Made by a program: the position numbers and the translations under genes
Assembly (NCBI GenBank): GCA_001972305.1
Contig: BDDD01005056.1
Location: 46,337-110,336 of the forward strand
Direction: 5' to 3'
Origin: Cephalotus follicularis
Taxonomy: Eukaryota > Streptophyta > Magnoliopsida > Oxalidales > Cephalotaceae
Length of the DNA stretch: 64,000 bases
Notes under the pieces: generated by a model
Seen by the model: only the letters and a program-made list of their open reading frames with translations
What the model was told of the DNA's origin: nothing
Databases searched by the model: none
In this document: piece by piece, positions 48,410 through 59,639 of the stretch
Position numbering within the stretch: position 1 is the stretch's first letter
How the letters are laid out: every line of letters begins with the position of its first letter

Positions 48410-49736
48410 CCCAGTGGATGGCTGGGATGGAAGCTTCTAATCCAGGCAGCATTGTAGTATGGCACACAACAGAGTCAGGCAACCCAGGAGTACAAGTTTT
48501 CCAACGGGTTTTTTGGGCATTCGGTGCTGCCATTGAGGCTTTCAAATATTGTAGACCAGTTATATGCGTCGATGGAACCCATCTATATGGGAAGTGCAAA
48601 GGAAAATTGCTAATTGTTGTTGGTATTGATGGGAATGGACAGTTACTCCCATTGGCTTTTGCTATATGGAAGGTGAATCAAATGACACTTGGGCGTGGTT
48701 TATGGCTAACTTATGACAGAGGGTTACCAGCAGACATTGTTTGACTGTCATTTCTGATAGGCATATTGGGATATTAAATGCCATGCGAGATGAACATTTG
48801 GGATGGCAAGAACCATATGCATATCATCGATTCTGCGTGAGACACTTGGCTAGTAATTTTAACACGACGTTCAAGAACAAGGCGTTGAAAACCATGGTCT
48901 ATTCAATGGTTGTAGCAACTTAACAAAGACAATTCGATAGCCAATGAGAGAAGATTGATGATGTTGAAGAAGGGCGGGTTGCCCGGTGGCTTAACAATAT
49001 TTCTCGTGACAAATGGACTTTGCTATATGATCAAGGAAGAAGATGGGGAGACATGACGACAAATATGGTTGAGATTTTTAATGGTGTCTTGAAGGGTGCT
49101 CGCGGTCTGCCTATTACAGCATTAGTGCAGCTAAGCTTCTACGGGTCAAATAGTTATTTTGTTATCAAACGACAGGATAGTCAGGCCCTTATGGCATCAG
49201 GAGCTGGATTCACTCCAACGATAGATGCAAAACTTCATGGATTGCGCCAGCTTTCCAGTAGTTATGAGACTGTGATGTTCTATGACAAACCTGGTGTTTT
49301 TGAAGTCTGTCATAGGACAAACCGCTATCGAGGTCATTCCAATACGAGAGAGTCACATGTGGTTGATTTAGGCGAAAGATCATGTACTTGTAACGAGTGG
49401 AGGATCTATCACTATCCGTGTTTGCACGTTCTTACTGTTTGTAGTTTGCATAATATTGACCCTAACGGTTTTATGGCCAAACATTATTCGATTCAAAATT
49501 ATGTGAACACATGGGCTCCTACTTTTCACCTAGTACCTGATAGAACCACTTGGCTAGCGTACGATGGGTCGATTCTTGTTCCGGATCTGACATTGAGGAG
49601 AAACAAGAAAGGCAGACCTCGATCTACCCATTTTCACGATGAGATGGATTCTAGGGAGGGTGTTCGGACATGACAGACATGTGGTCTTTGTCACAATTTA
49701 GGACACAATCGGAGGTCGTGTCCGAATAGGAATCAA
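48410..49736 (+). pseudogene. MULE transposase, catalytic and SWIM part
   Basis: Reads CRPVICVDGTHLYGKCKGKL, the first catalytic Asp block of the MULE DDE domain, then VVGIDGNGQLLPLAFA. After a frame change near 48690-48745 comes TVISDRHIGILNAM (second Asp) and HRFCVRHLASNF, then a stop at 48920-48922. From 49020 the C-terminal part reads GDMTTNMVEIFNGVLKGARG and a SWIM zinc finger CTCNEWRIYHYPCLH (49384-49428). After an in-frame stop at 49671-49673 a CCHC knuckle reads CGLCHNLGHNRRSCPN. The domain order is that of plant MuDR transposases. It is interrupted upstream by the solo LTR. Confidence 0.88.
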
Positions 49737-49739
49737 TGA

Positions 49740-50289
49740 ATGTATTTGTCTTTTCCGTGTAATGTAAATTATTTGTGTTAATGCAATAAATAATCATATG
49801 TTATATATTTAAGATGTTTAATTTTTAATACAATAATTGTATTTGTCTTTTTTCATTTTGTTATTGTGTAATATAAAATATTTGTGTTAATGTAATAAAA
49901 TATCATATGTTATATATTGGGAATAAGTATTTATAATTGTTGTAAATGGGAAAAAAACTCATAAAAGAACATTCAACACCAAATTTAAAACATGAATAAA
50001 TCAAATAATGCCATGATTTTAATTAAAAAAATATTAACAAACATAAATCAATAACTATATAAATTTAATATATAAAATTAATTAATATGAGTTAATTAAA
50101 CAAAATGAGTTAATTTAAAAAAAAAATTGTTAGAAGACATTAGCCGCTCTTGCGTTTTTGATTTGGAAAAAAGGTTGGTTTGGATATAAGCTTGGATACA
50201 TATTGGAGGTATGGATGGTAAATTGTGAATAAGTTTAAGTAAAATGGTATATTGAGAATAAGTGTTTATAATTATGGTAAATGGGAAAA
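49740..50289. other. MULE 3' untranslated region
   Basis: AT-rich, with repeated phrases (TGTAATGTAAATTATTTGTG and a near copy about 120 bp on), no open frame, and leading into the right inverted repeat. Confidence 0.5.
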
Positions 50290-50630
50290 AAAAACTCCAA
50301 GCAAATAATGCAATGATTTGCTATTGATTGGAAGCTGTTTGATTTGCATTGAATGCGGCGCAAATAGGAGCTAATGCTTTGGCATGCTGGCTAATGCATG
50401 GGAACTGGTGATTTGGAAGCATGCAATTACGGGTTTGAGATTGAAGCAGTGCATTGAAGTGTCACACGTAGAATTGCTGATTGTTGGGCCCCACGAAGCT
50501 TTGATTCATATACAAAATTGTCAGGTGTGGAGTGATGCAGTGGTTCGGAGTGGTATTGTTGAAAAAAGTTTCAACCATATGTTGCAATGAGAATTAGTTT
50601 TTTAAAGAATGACATTTTAGAAAAAAACTC
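50290..50630 (-). repeat. Right terminal inverted repeat of the MULE
   Basis: Pairs with 42804-43140. The short frame at 50384-50590 is TIR sequence, not a gene. Confidence 0.9.
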
Positions 50631-50899
50631 CTCTAAAAGGCGTAATTGCATACTTACCAAGTTAGACTCTATCTTCACACTTAAATCCTCTCTCCCCCCT
50701 TCTCTCTCACTTAGTCATCGGAGAGTAGTTCTGGAGGAGAGCTTCGAACCTACCCTCTGACCAATCCTTCATAGGACACCTCGATGCGGGAAGATAAAAT
50801 CTACTAGTAACCAAGTAACACCAGTATAAACTGTCCATCATCATTTTCCTCCGTCTATGGGCTTCTGACAAAAAGCCTCTCTAAGATCTCCCACGGCTT

Positions 50900-51754
50900 C
50901 GAAGTAGAAAAAGGGTGCTCTGTCGACCAATGAGCCAGCACACCAACCAGGATTGCGCAACAACCTGGGAACACAAATCCCGGGCCAAACCCAACGGTAA
51001 TAGTCTGGAGGAGGTGCGAACGGCGATAGGGAGCCCAATAACGGGACCCCTACACAACTTGTTCCGCCCCAGCAACCCGACCATCCTGAAAGGTCTGTGA
51101 CTATGGTAGAGCTTGAGATAATCAGCCAGCAGATGGGAATGGTCGTTCGAGTATTGGGTCAACAAGGGCTGCTTCCAAGCATCCCCCAAGATGCCATACC
51201 GGAAGACAACTAGCCAACTCTTGATGGCAAAACACCGTCGTCCGAGTAGCAAACACAAATGCTATGGCCACACACATAGGAAAGCGTGCCCCGCTACAAC
51301 AGAACACTCATGTTTTCAAGCTAGAGAGAAGATCAGCCATACGCTCCAAGAGATTGCTAAGAAGGTCCACAGGCTCCGAGGAGGGAAGCTCGTCACTGAG
51401 CTGAAGACATCAACACCGGAGACCAAGCCCAACAGGGATAGCGGTGAGACAAAGGGACCATTATCGCATCGCCAACCCAGTAGTCCAGAGAAAGCTGGAC
51501 TAGCCAACTGACGACTCAGGCGCAATAACTGAGAGGACAAATATAAAAAGAATATTGAAGACCACCTACACTCTACCAAGTATCCCTTCATAGATGAGGT
51601 CGTGGAAGCATTCATGTCAACTGAGTTTAAGCTCTCCCACTTCAACAAGTATGACGGTAGCACAGATTCGGGGGACCACCTGGTCAACTTCGCAGACCTC
51701 ATGCTCTTTCACAACATCCTAGATTCTATCAAATGCCACCATTTCCTGGCATCC
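50900..51754 (+). pseudogene. Gypsy gag, first part
   Basis: The conserved retrotransposon gag segment reads EAFMSTEFKLSHFNKYDG, then GDHLVNFADLMLFHN and CHHFLASL up to the insertion at 51758. Upstream the wording is decayed and only suggestive. It is a fossil. Confidence 0.7.
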
Positions 51755-51757
51755 TTA

Positions 51758-53702
51758 TAGCTATGTTTGGTAATGTTGTGAGAGAAAGTGCTATGAGAAA
51801 AAGTATTGTAGGATGGTGCCGTGGAAGAAAGTGCTATAGAGAAAGTTGTGTTGTGACTGAAGTTGTTTGGTAATGCTGTACGAAAAAGTGATTTCTGATA
51901 AGTATTGTTTATGTATCTGATAAATTCTTTTATGACATTGTTGTAAATGTATAAATTTATTAAAATAGATATAATAATGATAGTATTTATAACTTGATTA
52001 TTTATTTCTTAATTTGCTTTTTTTTACATATTTATATAATGCAACATTTTGTTTGTTATGCTTAAATAAAAATAATCAAGAATTGCAATTATATTAAAAA
52101 ATACAAATTAATATGAACTTAATTGTACTCTTTATATTAATAAATAGTCAAGAAACAAAATAACTAATCTTCATATTCAAAAACATATTACCATGTGATA
52201 CATAGGCAAGATATAAAATAACTAACGATATGTCATTAAACTACGAGTAATGACATCACGTATAATCTTTATTTCTCTTCCTCCTTCTTGAGTTGCACTT
52301 TCTGATATACGAATAGCCTCACTTTGAACATCTTTGATTTTATTTGCATCTTCAAGGTCATGACTATCAGATATTTCAAAGTCTGCATCTTGTGTGTTAT
52401 TTCTCCTAATAAAATTTTGTCATGCCATCGTTAGCGCTACAATTTTCACTTATTTGTTATATGGATATGAATGTATTGATTTTATAATTGAGTTGATATA
52501 TATATATCATACATTTATATTTTCTCTTTAAAAAAATTTCTTTTATTTTGTTTTTGTAGCAGTTGAATGTGAAATCTCGAGATTCTCGGCATTTCCTTAG
52601 GGGACAACAATCACCTCCGAAATTCATGCTTAAGCAGTTACAATATGGCACTATAAATACCAGCTTCATAGTCTTAACAAAGGTCAGCCATTTTTACATT
52701 GCAAAGAACCTTATACTCTCTGCATATTGTCTAACTTGAGCGTCGGAGTGTCCCTGGGAGAACAATCTCCTGGACCATCCACCAGTTTGTTACTTTGTGC
52801 AGGACTCAGAGATCGGCGTCTTCCTCCCAGGCATCCTTTTTTGAGCTTTTCTCTTAACAAATTAAAGTCCTCCACGTAGGATACTGTTGAGAGAAGGATT
52901 TCTGTATCAACAATCCTAATCAATCTCCACTCACAAGCTTTTTAACCATATATTGGTTTATGATATATGGTATTAACTTTTTCTCAAGATTTCCTCACAA
53001 GCTATTCGCATATTCACTTTTTCTCACCAGCATAGCCCCATACTTCTCCTTTATTTTTTATCACACCCGCTCCTCCTTGCCAAGAATTCAACGCCACCAG
53101 CCACTTGTTGGCATCCCAAAAGATCACACGCCATAGTTATCCTTATCACAAGGTCAAGCTCATCATCAATCAAGGACTCACGTTTCACACCCAGTAAATC
53201 AGCGCCAAGATCACAGCCCTCCATTACATGTAGCGCTCATCTTCACCTCTTCTTAAGAACCCACGCTTCAATCTCACAGCCAACAGCCGACAGCTCCTCC
53301 ATAAGCCAGAGCAGCTCCACTACAAACTCCGACAGCTTCTCCAAGTCACGACAGTAGCCAGAGTCGCTGGTTGATCTTGTCCGGGAGAGGGATATGTGGG
53401 TTTTGAGTTTGGTTTCTCCTCTGTATGAAAACGAAATGAAGGTACGATCTATGGGTAATTTTGTGTAAAATAAAAAAAAATTGTTTAGAGAAAATGGTCG
53501 AAAAAATTAACTAATGGTTGGAAACGCGTGTTTTCTCCGGACCACAGAAATTGAATCGCGTTCTCACATCTTAAGCTTTGAGACGCGCGTTCTTCGTAAC
53601 TGTGTTCTCAAATTTTTACCAAACATCTAATCTTTAGCGTTTTAAAAAACGTAATTCGCAAAACTGCGTTTGCTGACGTGAAACGCGTTACCAAACGCGG
53701 CT
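51758..53702. mobile_element. DNA element with TTA duplication (Harbinger-type?)
   Basis: Left end TAGCTATGTTTGGTAATG and right end, inverted, AGCCGCGTTTGGTAACG. It is flanked by TTA (51755-51757 and 53703-53705); gag reads straight through the empty site (ASLKGTTRAW). Short GTTTGG-bearing inverted ends with a 3-bp TTA duplication fit the PIF/Harbinger superfamily. No transposase is recognised, so it is non-autonomous. It contains an LTR-like fragment (about 52590-52920) and about 750 bp of unassigned sequence. Confidence 0.75.
52590..52920 (+). repeat. LTR-like fragment inside the DNA element
   Basis: Wording typical of a Gypsy LTR promoter and leader: a CTATAAATACC TATA box near 52652, then ACTTGAGCGTCGGAGTG, a phrase common to many plant Gypsy leaders, then CAGGCATCC. 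It ends near TATCAACA (52905-52912). No target duplication was resolved. Confidence 0.5.
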
Positions 53703-54376
53703 TTAAAGGGCACAACTAGAGCTTGGTTACGGGGGCTCCCTACATGTTCCATCTTTTCGTCCAAGTAGCTCACTAGAGAGTTCGTCGGCAACTTCATCAA
53801 TAGCGCCAGATAGAGGAAAATGATAATCATCCTAATGGGAATCAAGTAATGAAATGACGAGACCCTACGAGCTTACGTCAAGCGCTTCTGAACAGAAGCC
53901 GCACAAGTCTAAAACCTAAATCAATCCAGTACTATGGCTGCCATCACTAATGGGTTGTGACCAAACCTTTTCTATTCCTCACTTGTTAAGTGAGAAGCCA
54001 AGAACCTCAGGGAGTTCCTCTCATGAGCAGACATGTACATAAACCTCAAGGACCCAATGACAGCTCAGAAGGAGGAAGACTAGATAAGCATGCTAGACAA
54101 TAAGAGGAAGAGCTGTGAAGAAGAACGACCCCGAGAAGACCTGAGATCCAAACTCCCAAGAAGGGACGACAAAAGAAGTGATGGTCGCCCTTCCAGATGG
54201 TAGCACACGCCGCTCTAGACAGACCTCGAGAAAATCCTGATGGAAATCAAGAACGGCAAAACAGTCAAAATGGCCAACCAAGACGAAGACCAACAGTAGT
54301 CATCATGATTCGAGCGCATGGTGCAGCTTCCACGATGATCACGGTCACCACACAAGCTATTGACGAATTGATTGGG
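53703..54376 (+). pseudogene. Gypsy gag, second part
   Basis: Continues with GTTRAWLRG, then basic gag sequence, ending near a zinc-knuckle-type CSFHDDHGHHTSY (about 54327-54365). Plain AT-rich sequence follows before the Pack-MULE. It is part of the same fossil. Confidence 0.6.
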
Positions 54377-54513
54377 TCATAATTATTTATAAAAATATTA
54401 TTTAATTATTTTTTTTTGATTAAATATCTACAATGAAATTGATTTAATTTTAATATTTTTTTTGTTCTTGTAAGATTCTAATTAATCGTCTGATTGTTGA
54501 AGAAATATTTGAA

Positions 54514-54730
54514 CGGATAAATGTGTATGGGCGCAGCGCTCATATACTTATATGGGCGCTGCGCCAAAACGGCAGTGCAAATATAACGCACTGCCGTTTT
54601 CATAATTAAAAAAAAAAAGACTTGGGTAGTCTCTAAAATAACACAACCCTTTCTCTGCAATCTCATCTCTCTCTCTCTCTCTAACCCACCTCCCACATCC
54701 CCTTTTCTCTGCAATCTCAAACCAGACTTA
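54514..54730 (+). repeat. Left inverted repeat of the Pack-MULE, with hairpins
   Basis: Within the repeat, GGCGCAGCGC pairs with GCGCTGCGCC (54530-54565) and AACGGCAGTGC pairs with GCACTGCCGTT (54569-54599). The opposite end has the same arrangement with different loops (59760-59845). Confidence 0.85.
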
Positions 54731-54797
54731 AATCCATTCTCTCCTCTATCCAAACCCACTCAAACTAGACTTAAATCCATTCTCTCCTTCACTTCAG

Positions 54798-55020
54798 GTG
54801 CTCAAATTCTGGGACCAACCCGTTTCTGTAACCAATCGGGTATCGCGAGCCGAAGAGATTTTCCCCGTTGGGACGGCAGCTCGAGTTAAACTGGAGGTGG
54901 ATACTGGTCGGATTGAGGAAGAGAGGACACTGGTTGTCGGGGACCACCGTACAGAGGAGGAAGTTGTGGAGCTTGTTAAACGGCACAGACATAGTGATTA
55001 CGCCAGACAAATCAATGTAG
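54798..55020 (+). pseudogene. Unidentified exon-like fragment
   Basis: An open frame reads LKFWDQPVSVTNRVSRAEE, then FPVGTAARVKLEVDTGRIEE and HRTEEEVVELVKRHRHSDY, up to a splice-donor-like GTAAGC at 55021. Codon pattern and the donor suggest a captured exon. I do not recognise the family. The reverse strand is also open (54789-55010), so even the coding strand is uncertain. Confidence 0.4.
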
Positions 55021-55488
55021 GTAAGCTTTTTTCTTTGTTAGAAAAAATTTTGTGTATGTATTATGTGTGTGTGAGCATGTGGGAGGTTTTTGAAATTTTT
55101 TTATGTGGTAATGGGTTCCTTTTGGAGATTCTTCTTGCGAATTTTAAGCTAAAACAAACGGCCACCATCTCTCCCTCACCACCCAAAATAAACGGCCTGT
55201 TAAACGATTGTGAGCGTAACACAATCGATTGAACATTCACAGACCACATCCACACTCACGGACAAAACCCATCCCACCGACCCCCCAATGCATAAAGCCA
55301 CCATCGCGCTACTGAACCCATTACACAGTATGTCGTCTCCCTCTCTCTCTCTCTCTCTCCAATTTATTCTGTCTACTGCGACGTTTAAGTTATCTCATCT
55401 ATCCTAATTTCTGCTTGATTAGTTGTTCGATGTTTAAGTTATCCATTTTTTGCAGATACTACTTTTATTGATTAACTATATGCTGCAG

Positions 55489-56725
55489 GCATTATCTATA
55501 AACAATTCGTTGTTGAGCGCTAAATCAACCGCAGAGAAGGGTCAAGTTGATTGTGGAGTGTTAAGAGATTCAGTCATCCAATTGACAACCGAGGCTGGGG
55601 GAAGAATTGACTATGCTGAGGTGAGGCTTGAAATATCAGTCTTTCTCAATCTCTCTTCATGATTTAGACCAATATATGTGTTAAGAAAATGAATTTGGTA
55701 GAGTTCTTTATTCACAAATGCAACAGTGATTGCCTTCTGAAGTTTATAAAAGTGGCAAGCATGTTTGCTGGAAATCTAACAAATTCATCAAAGTGGTAGT
55801 TCTATTGAACGAAGAATCATCTTTTTGACACCTCTTTACTGAATCCTTTTTAATTTTCTACATGTGGAAGAATCTTACATTTCCTATTCAGCTAAGAATT
55901 ACCTTCTTTATACTTGTTTATGAAACCTTTAAACTTTCTGCATATGGCAGAATCTTGCACCCATATTATTAATAAACTGTCATCTCCTTCCTTGTAGAGT
56001 TGTCATTAGATTATGTGATAGCTGTCATTAGTGTAAAGGGGTTTCATTGGTGGCTGGAAGGATAGTTATTGGATGTACAAGAAGGGGCACAAAGGTGGTG
56101 CACATATTACTTCACTAACCCTCCTCTGTCCCAGGCTGATATCCAGTATGAGCCCTTCTTGTAAATTTTATGGTCCTTGCTATACATGTGCACTTGGACT
56201 TGTTGTTGTACTGAGAAAGCTCAATTTAGTAATGAAAGTTTGGCCATGTTAGATTTTCAAAAAGAGGGACTGGAGAAGGCATCAGCCTGTTGGTGTTTGC
56301 ATTTGCTGGAACAATCTCAACAATTTTTCATAATATGAATATTTTAGGTAGTTATTGAGTTCTAAGGACTTGACAAAATTTGCATAAGATTACTGACTAA
56401 AATGCACCAACCCAACTTGACCTTCTTATTGTGATGGTGGCAACTTGTTAATGATTTTAATTCTCTTGCTTGTTGCACTTGTGAAGGCAACTTGGCCAAT
56501 GTTCTCATTGACACATAATATGATAACACAGAGACTTGTTTGACTGAAATATTAGAAATTGAAGCTGAATATCAGATTGGATTGGCACTGTTTTTGAGTT
56601 ATGACCATGACTGTTGAAATGTTTATTTTCAGTTCTTAATAAAGTGATTTTTGATCTTGCAGATTGTAGAGCAAGAGAGTTTGGAGGCAGTGAATGAAAA
56701 TCAAGAATCCTGTGTTGTTTTGTGT
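55489..56725 (+). pseudogene. Captured pantothenate synthetase fragment (two exons)
   Basis: Exon 55489-55620 (after TGCAG, before GTGAGG) reads ALSINNSLLSAKSTAEKGQV, then VIQLTTEAGGRIDYAE. The next exon, from 56663 after TTGCAG, reads IVEQESLEAVNENQESCVVL. Plant PANC proteins, as I recall them, have ALSISRSL...AK...AEKGQ and RVDYAEIVDQESLEAVEEI...VVFCVAAWFG near the C-terminus, so the match covers the last quarter of the enzyme (pantoate plus beta-alanine to pantothenate, ATP-dependent). The N-terminal catalytic part is missing and the match stops before the CVAAWFG segment, so no active enzyme can result. The intron (55621-56662) is kept. Confidence 0.82.
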
Positions 56726-58399
56726 ATGAAAGCACCAACCACTCTTATGTTCAACCTTTCTGGCTTCGAATGGTCTTCACCGCATACACTGTCAAGTTCA
56801 AGGTGGAACTCATTTTCCCGAACCCCGCATCATTTGCAGTCCCATTAGTTCATTATTGGGTGCCAAAGCCCATATTCCTTTTTTTGTGTTGGTTAGGTAT
56901 CCAATTTGATTTTTTTTTTCTTTCCCCTTGGATAGACTATAGAGTCGATGGACCATATTTTGAAACCAAATTTTATCAGATTCAATAAGATACAAGATGA
57001 AACTATTGTCTTGCCTCTTGATGGTTTTTTTAATTCTGTCCAAGCGTATATCCATAAAGAAGTTATGAGTCAATGAACAATACTCATAGAATTCTCAACA
57101 ATATTCATGAATTTACAAATACATGAAATGTTACATAAATCAGAATAAAAATGTCAACGATTTGAATTGGGTGACTGCAGATGAACATGTGTAGTGAATT
57201 GTCTTATCAAACGAAATAAGGATACAAGCAGTTTGTTAGGTTGGAACAAAAATTTGTAGGTAAAATGCATCAAATTAACTTCACAACTGAGAGAGCAATG
57301 CACTAGTGAGGGCCCTAAAACAGTGCAAGCACCATCAACATTTGAAGCCACCACATGCGGATAGACCACGACAGGAAATCTACTAAAAGCTCAATTTTTC
57401 TGTTTTATCCACTAAAAGCTCAATTTTCTCACCCCGATCAAGAGCCTGCACAATAACATGTCATCATTGGCTAATGTCCAGAGTTTTTATAGAACACGAC
57501 AGGAAATCTACCAAAGAAGGCTCTTCAAAGAAGATGATAAACATACTTAACAATAGATTGACAAGTAAGGCGAATAAAAAACCACACACAAACAGGAAAC
57601 ATAAAACAGCAGGGCCAAAATTTAGGACATGTAAATAAGCCTGTAAGAAATGCAAAGTCTTCAGACACTTCGCAACATAGATGGTAAATTAATCGCAGTA
57701 AGAAATATAATAAAGCTTTAGGAAAGGAAAGAAATATAATTGCATTGTTGATTAACTAGTGATCAGTTAAAAATCCGAAAGTTAATCCAATTAGTTCAAA
57801 TTTAAAAAACAATCAAAATATTCATCAAAACCCAATTAAACCAAAAAGAAAGAATGACCATGCATCTAAAACTTTACAGATATAAAAATCCAGTACCAAC
57901 AGCTTAGAGGCCACCCCCTTAAAAACCATGCATCTAATTTGCTCCACCACAAGGCCAACCTACAAAAGAAAAAAAAAAAAAAAAGAACAGCAACCCAAAT
58001 CAATAAAAATCTTCAAAGTGTTAAACAATGCAATTATATACACCTCAATCTAAAAGATGAGCTGTTAATTACCTGAATAAGAAAGTGAGACGTTTTACTA
58101 ATCATTCACCCACAATAAAATATGACAACAGAAAAATAAAATAGTTATGTCAATGACAACAATATCCTACAACATTAATATCAAGCTTATGTAACAATGC
58201 TAGCCACCCTCCTGGCCCTCACCCAAAACAAGCACCCAGAGAAACAATAACACAGCAGGGGAAAGCATTTGTTATAAACCATGCAATTATATATAAATTC
58301 CTTGACGAAAAATGTGGTTGCTTCCTAAAAGCATGATGTTTCAAATATCTTGGGGTATATTTCCCATATCTAATTCCACGGAAGGTTTTGCATTACATG
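56726..58399. other. Pack-MULE interior without recognised genes
   Basis: AT-rich sequence with an A-run near 57968-57983 and short frames without domains. Part may be intron or 3' sequence captured along with the neighbouring fragments. Confidence 0.45.
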
Positions 58400-58690
58400 A
58401 GAAGCAAAATAAGATATAGAAAACTGAGAATCTGAACAATCCTTGACAAGAAAAAAGGTTGTTAAAGTCACTCTGTTTCTGAAAATGCATAGCTACCAGA
58501 ACCCCTTCCTTCCCTACATTATTCATCCTATATTCTCTAAAATGGTCTATTACATGTTGTGTAGTGATACAAGTATTCGCACCTGTAGCATTAATGGCCT
58601 TAGCAATTTTAGAAGGCCCCATCCCACAACTATGGAGTTGATCCATCAAGTTCTTCCTAAAAGCATTAATGTATATGTCAAGAGATATCT
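58400..58690 (-). pseudogene. Captured fragment resembling a FAR1/FRS-type protein
   Basis: The minus strand reads NLMDQLHSCGMGPSKIAKA, then INATGANTCITTQHVIDHF and REYRMNNVGKEG, after an acceptor-like CTTTTAG. Helical wording of this kind occurs in FAR1-related, MULE-derived transcription factors. The match is from memory of the style of the family and needs a search. It ends in unrelated sequence. Confidence 0.4.
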
Positions 58691-59272
58691 AAAATTCTCT
58701 AAGGAACTAATTTAAAACAAAAGCAAATCAGAAAATCACAAAGAAGGTTCACATAACAGTTGTGAGCGTTGCGCCAAAACGACTTGTCTAGTTAAACGAT
58801 ATGTCATTCAACCTTTTTCATTCTGTTACTCTGTCTCTCTCAAACACTCCCCCATTAAGATACTAAACAAAAAGCTAATAATGCAACATATGGAGCAGCT
58901 AATACCATAACACAGCTACAATGGTTCAAGAATTCAGGCAACTAGTGATCAGTTCATACAAATAGCACTTTTGTAAGTAGACGAAAAACTGCATTTTCGA
59001 AACAGCGAAATTTTAGTGATCAATATAAACATAAAAACACAAATAGCATGAAAGCAGAGTAAAACAAGAATGGGAAATGTGAAACATAATTACTAGCTGC
59101 CAGCTCCAAGTCAAATTCTGATTTCAAATAACATGTTTTTAAGGTGAATGGAAAAACCCAGGGTCACAAAAACCACGATAATTCACTAAAAACGAAGGCA
59201 ACATGTACACTCATAATTGTTTTTGAAACAAGTAGTTAAATAGGGAAAAAGAAGAGCTTAGGGTTTAATTAC

Positions 59273-59520
59273 CTAATGAGATTTTTGGAGGTAATACGAG
59301 GAACCTTGATTGCAGCACAAATCAAACTGCTCCCAGTAATGTAAATTCCCCTATCAAATCCACAGAAAGTAAGTTATCAAAAATCAAGCATACACACACA
59401 CACATATATAGATAGATAGATATGGTGGGCGAGTGTATAGGAATAGGATGAGTAGGTACCAAGCGGCACCGCGGAAGGAGACGCCGATGGCGATGGCGGA
59501 GAAGGTGTAGGGAGAGCAGC
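59273..59520 (-). pseudogene. Captured V-ATPase subunit c'' fragment (two exons)
   Basis: On the minus strand, an exon ending at 59460 reads CSPYTFSAIAIGVSFRGAAW. A 109-bp GT-AG intron (59351-59459) follows, and the exon 59273-59350 reads [20 protein letters not shown] then SKNLI, ending at a GTAATT donor. Plant VHA-c'' reads SPYTFSA...[36 protein letters not shown], as I recall it, so identity is clear. This is the first transmembrane-helix region of the membrane proteolipid ring subunit that moves protons. The start codon region and most of the protein are absent. Confidence 0.88.
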
Positions 59521-59639
59521 TGTGTTGGTAGAGAAGATGTCACCGGTTGTGACGCCGTGGCCAGAGTTGGAGGGTTGGGGAAGAGAGAGGGAGAAAGTAT
59601 TTGTGAGTTAGAGAGAGGGGCATCAGCTGTTTTATGGGT

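Larger units (their letters stand above)
42804..50630 (+). mobile_element. Mutator-like element (MULE) with decayed transposase
   Basis: Starts GAGTTTTTTT and ends AAAAAAACTC. The flanking 9-bp duplication ctctaaaag (42795-42803 and 50631-50639) is perfect. The inverted ends run about 340 bp (42804-43140 against about 50290-50630) with roughly 10-15% mismatch. It is 7.8 kb in total, including a 2.5-kb solo LTR inside the transposase gene. The transposase has N-terminal, catalytic, SWIM and CCHC parts. By structure this was an autonomous element; the transposase now has several breaks, so it is presumably inactive. Confidence 0.93.
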
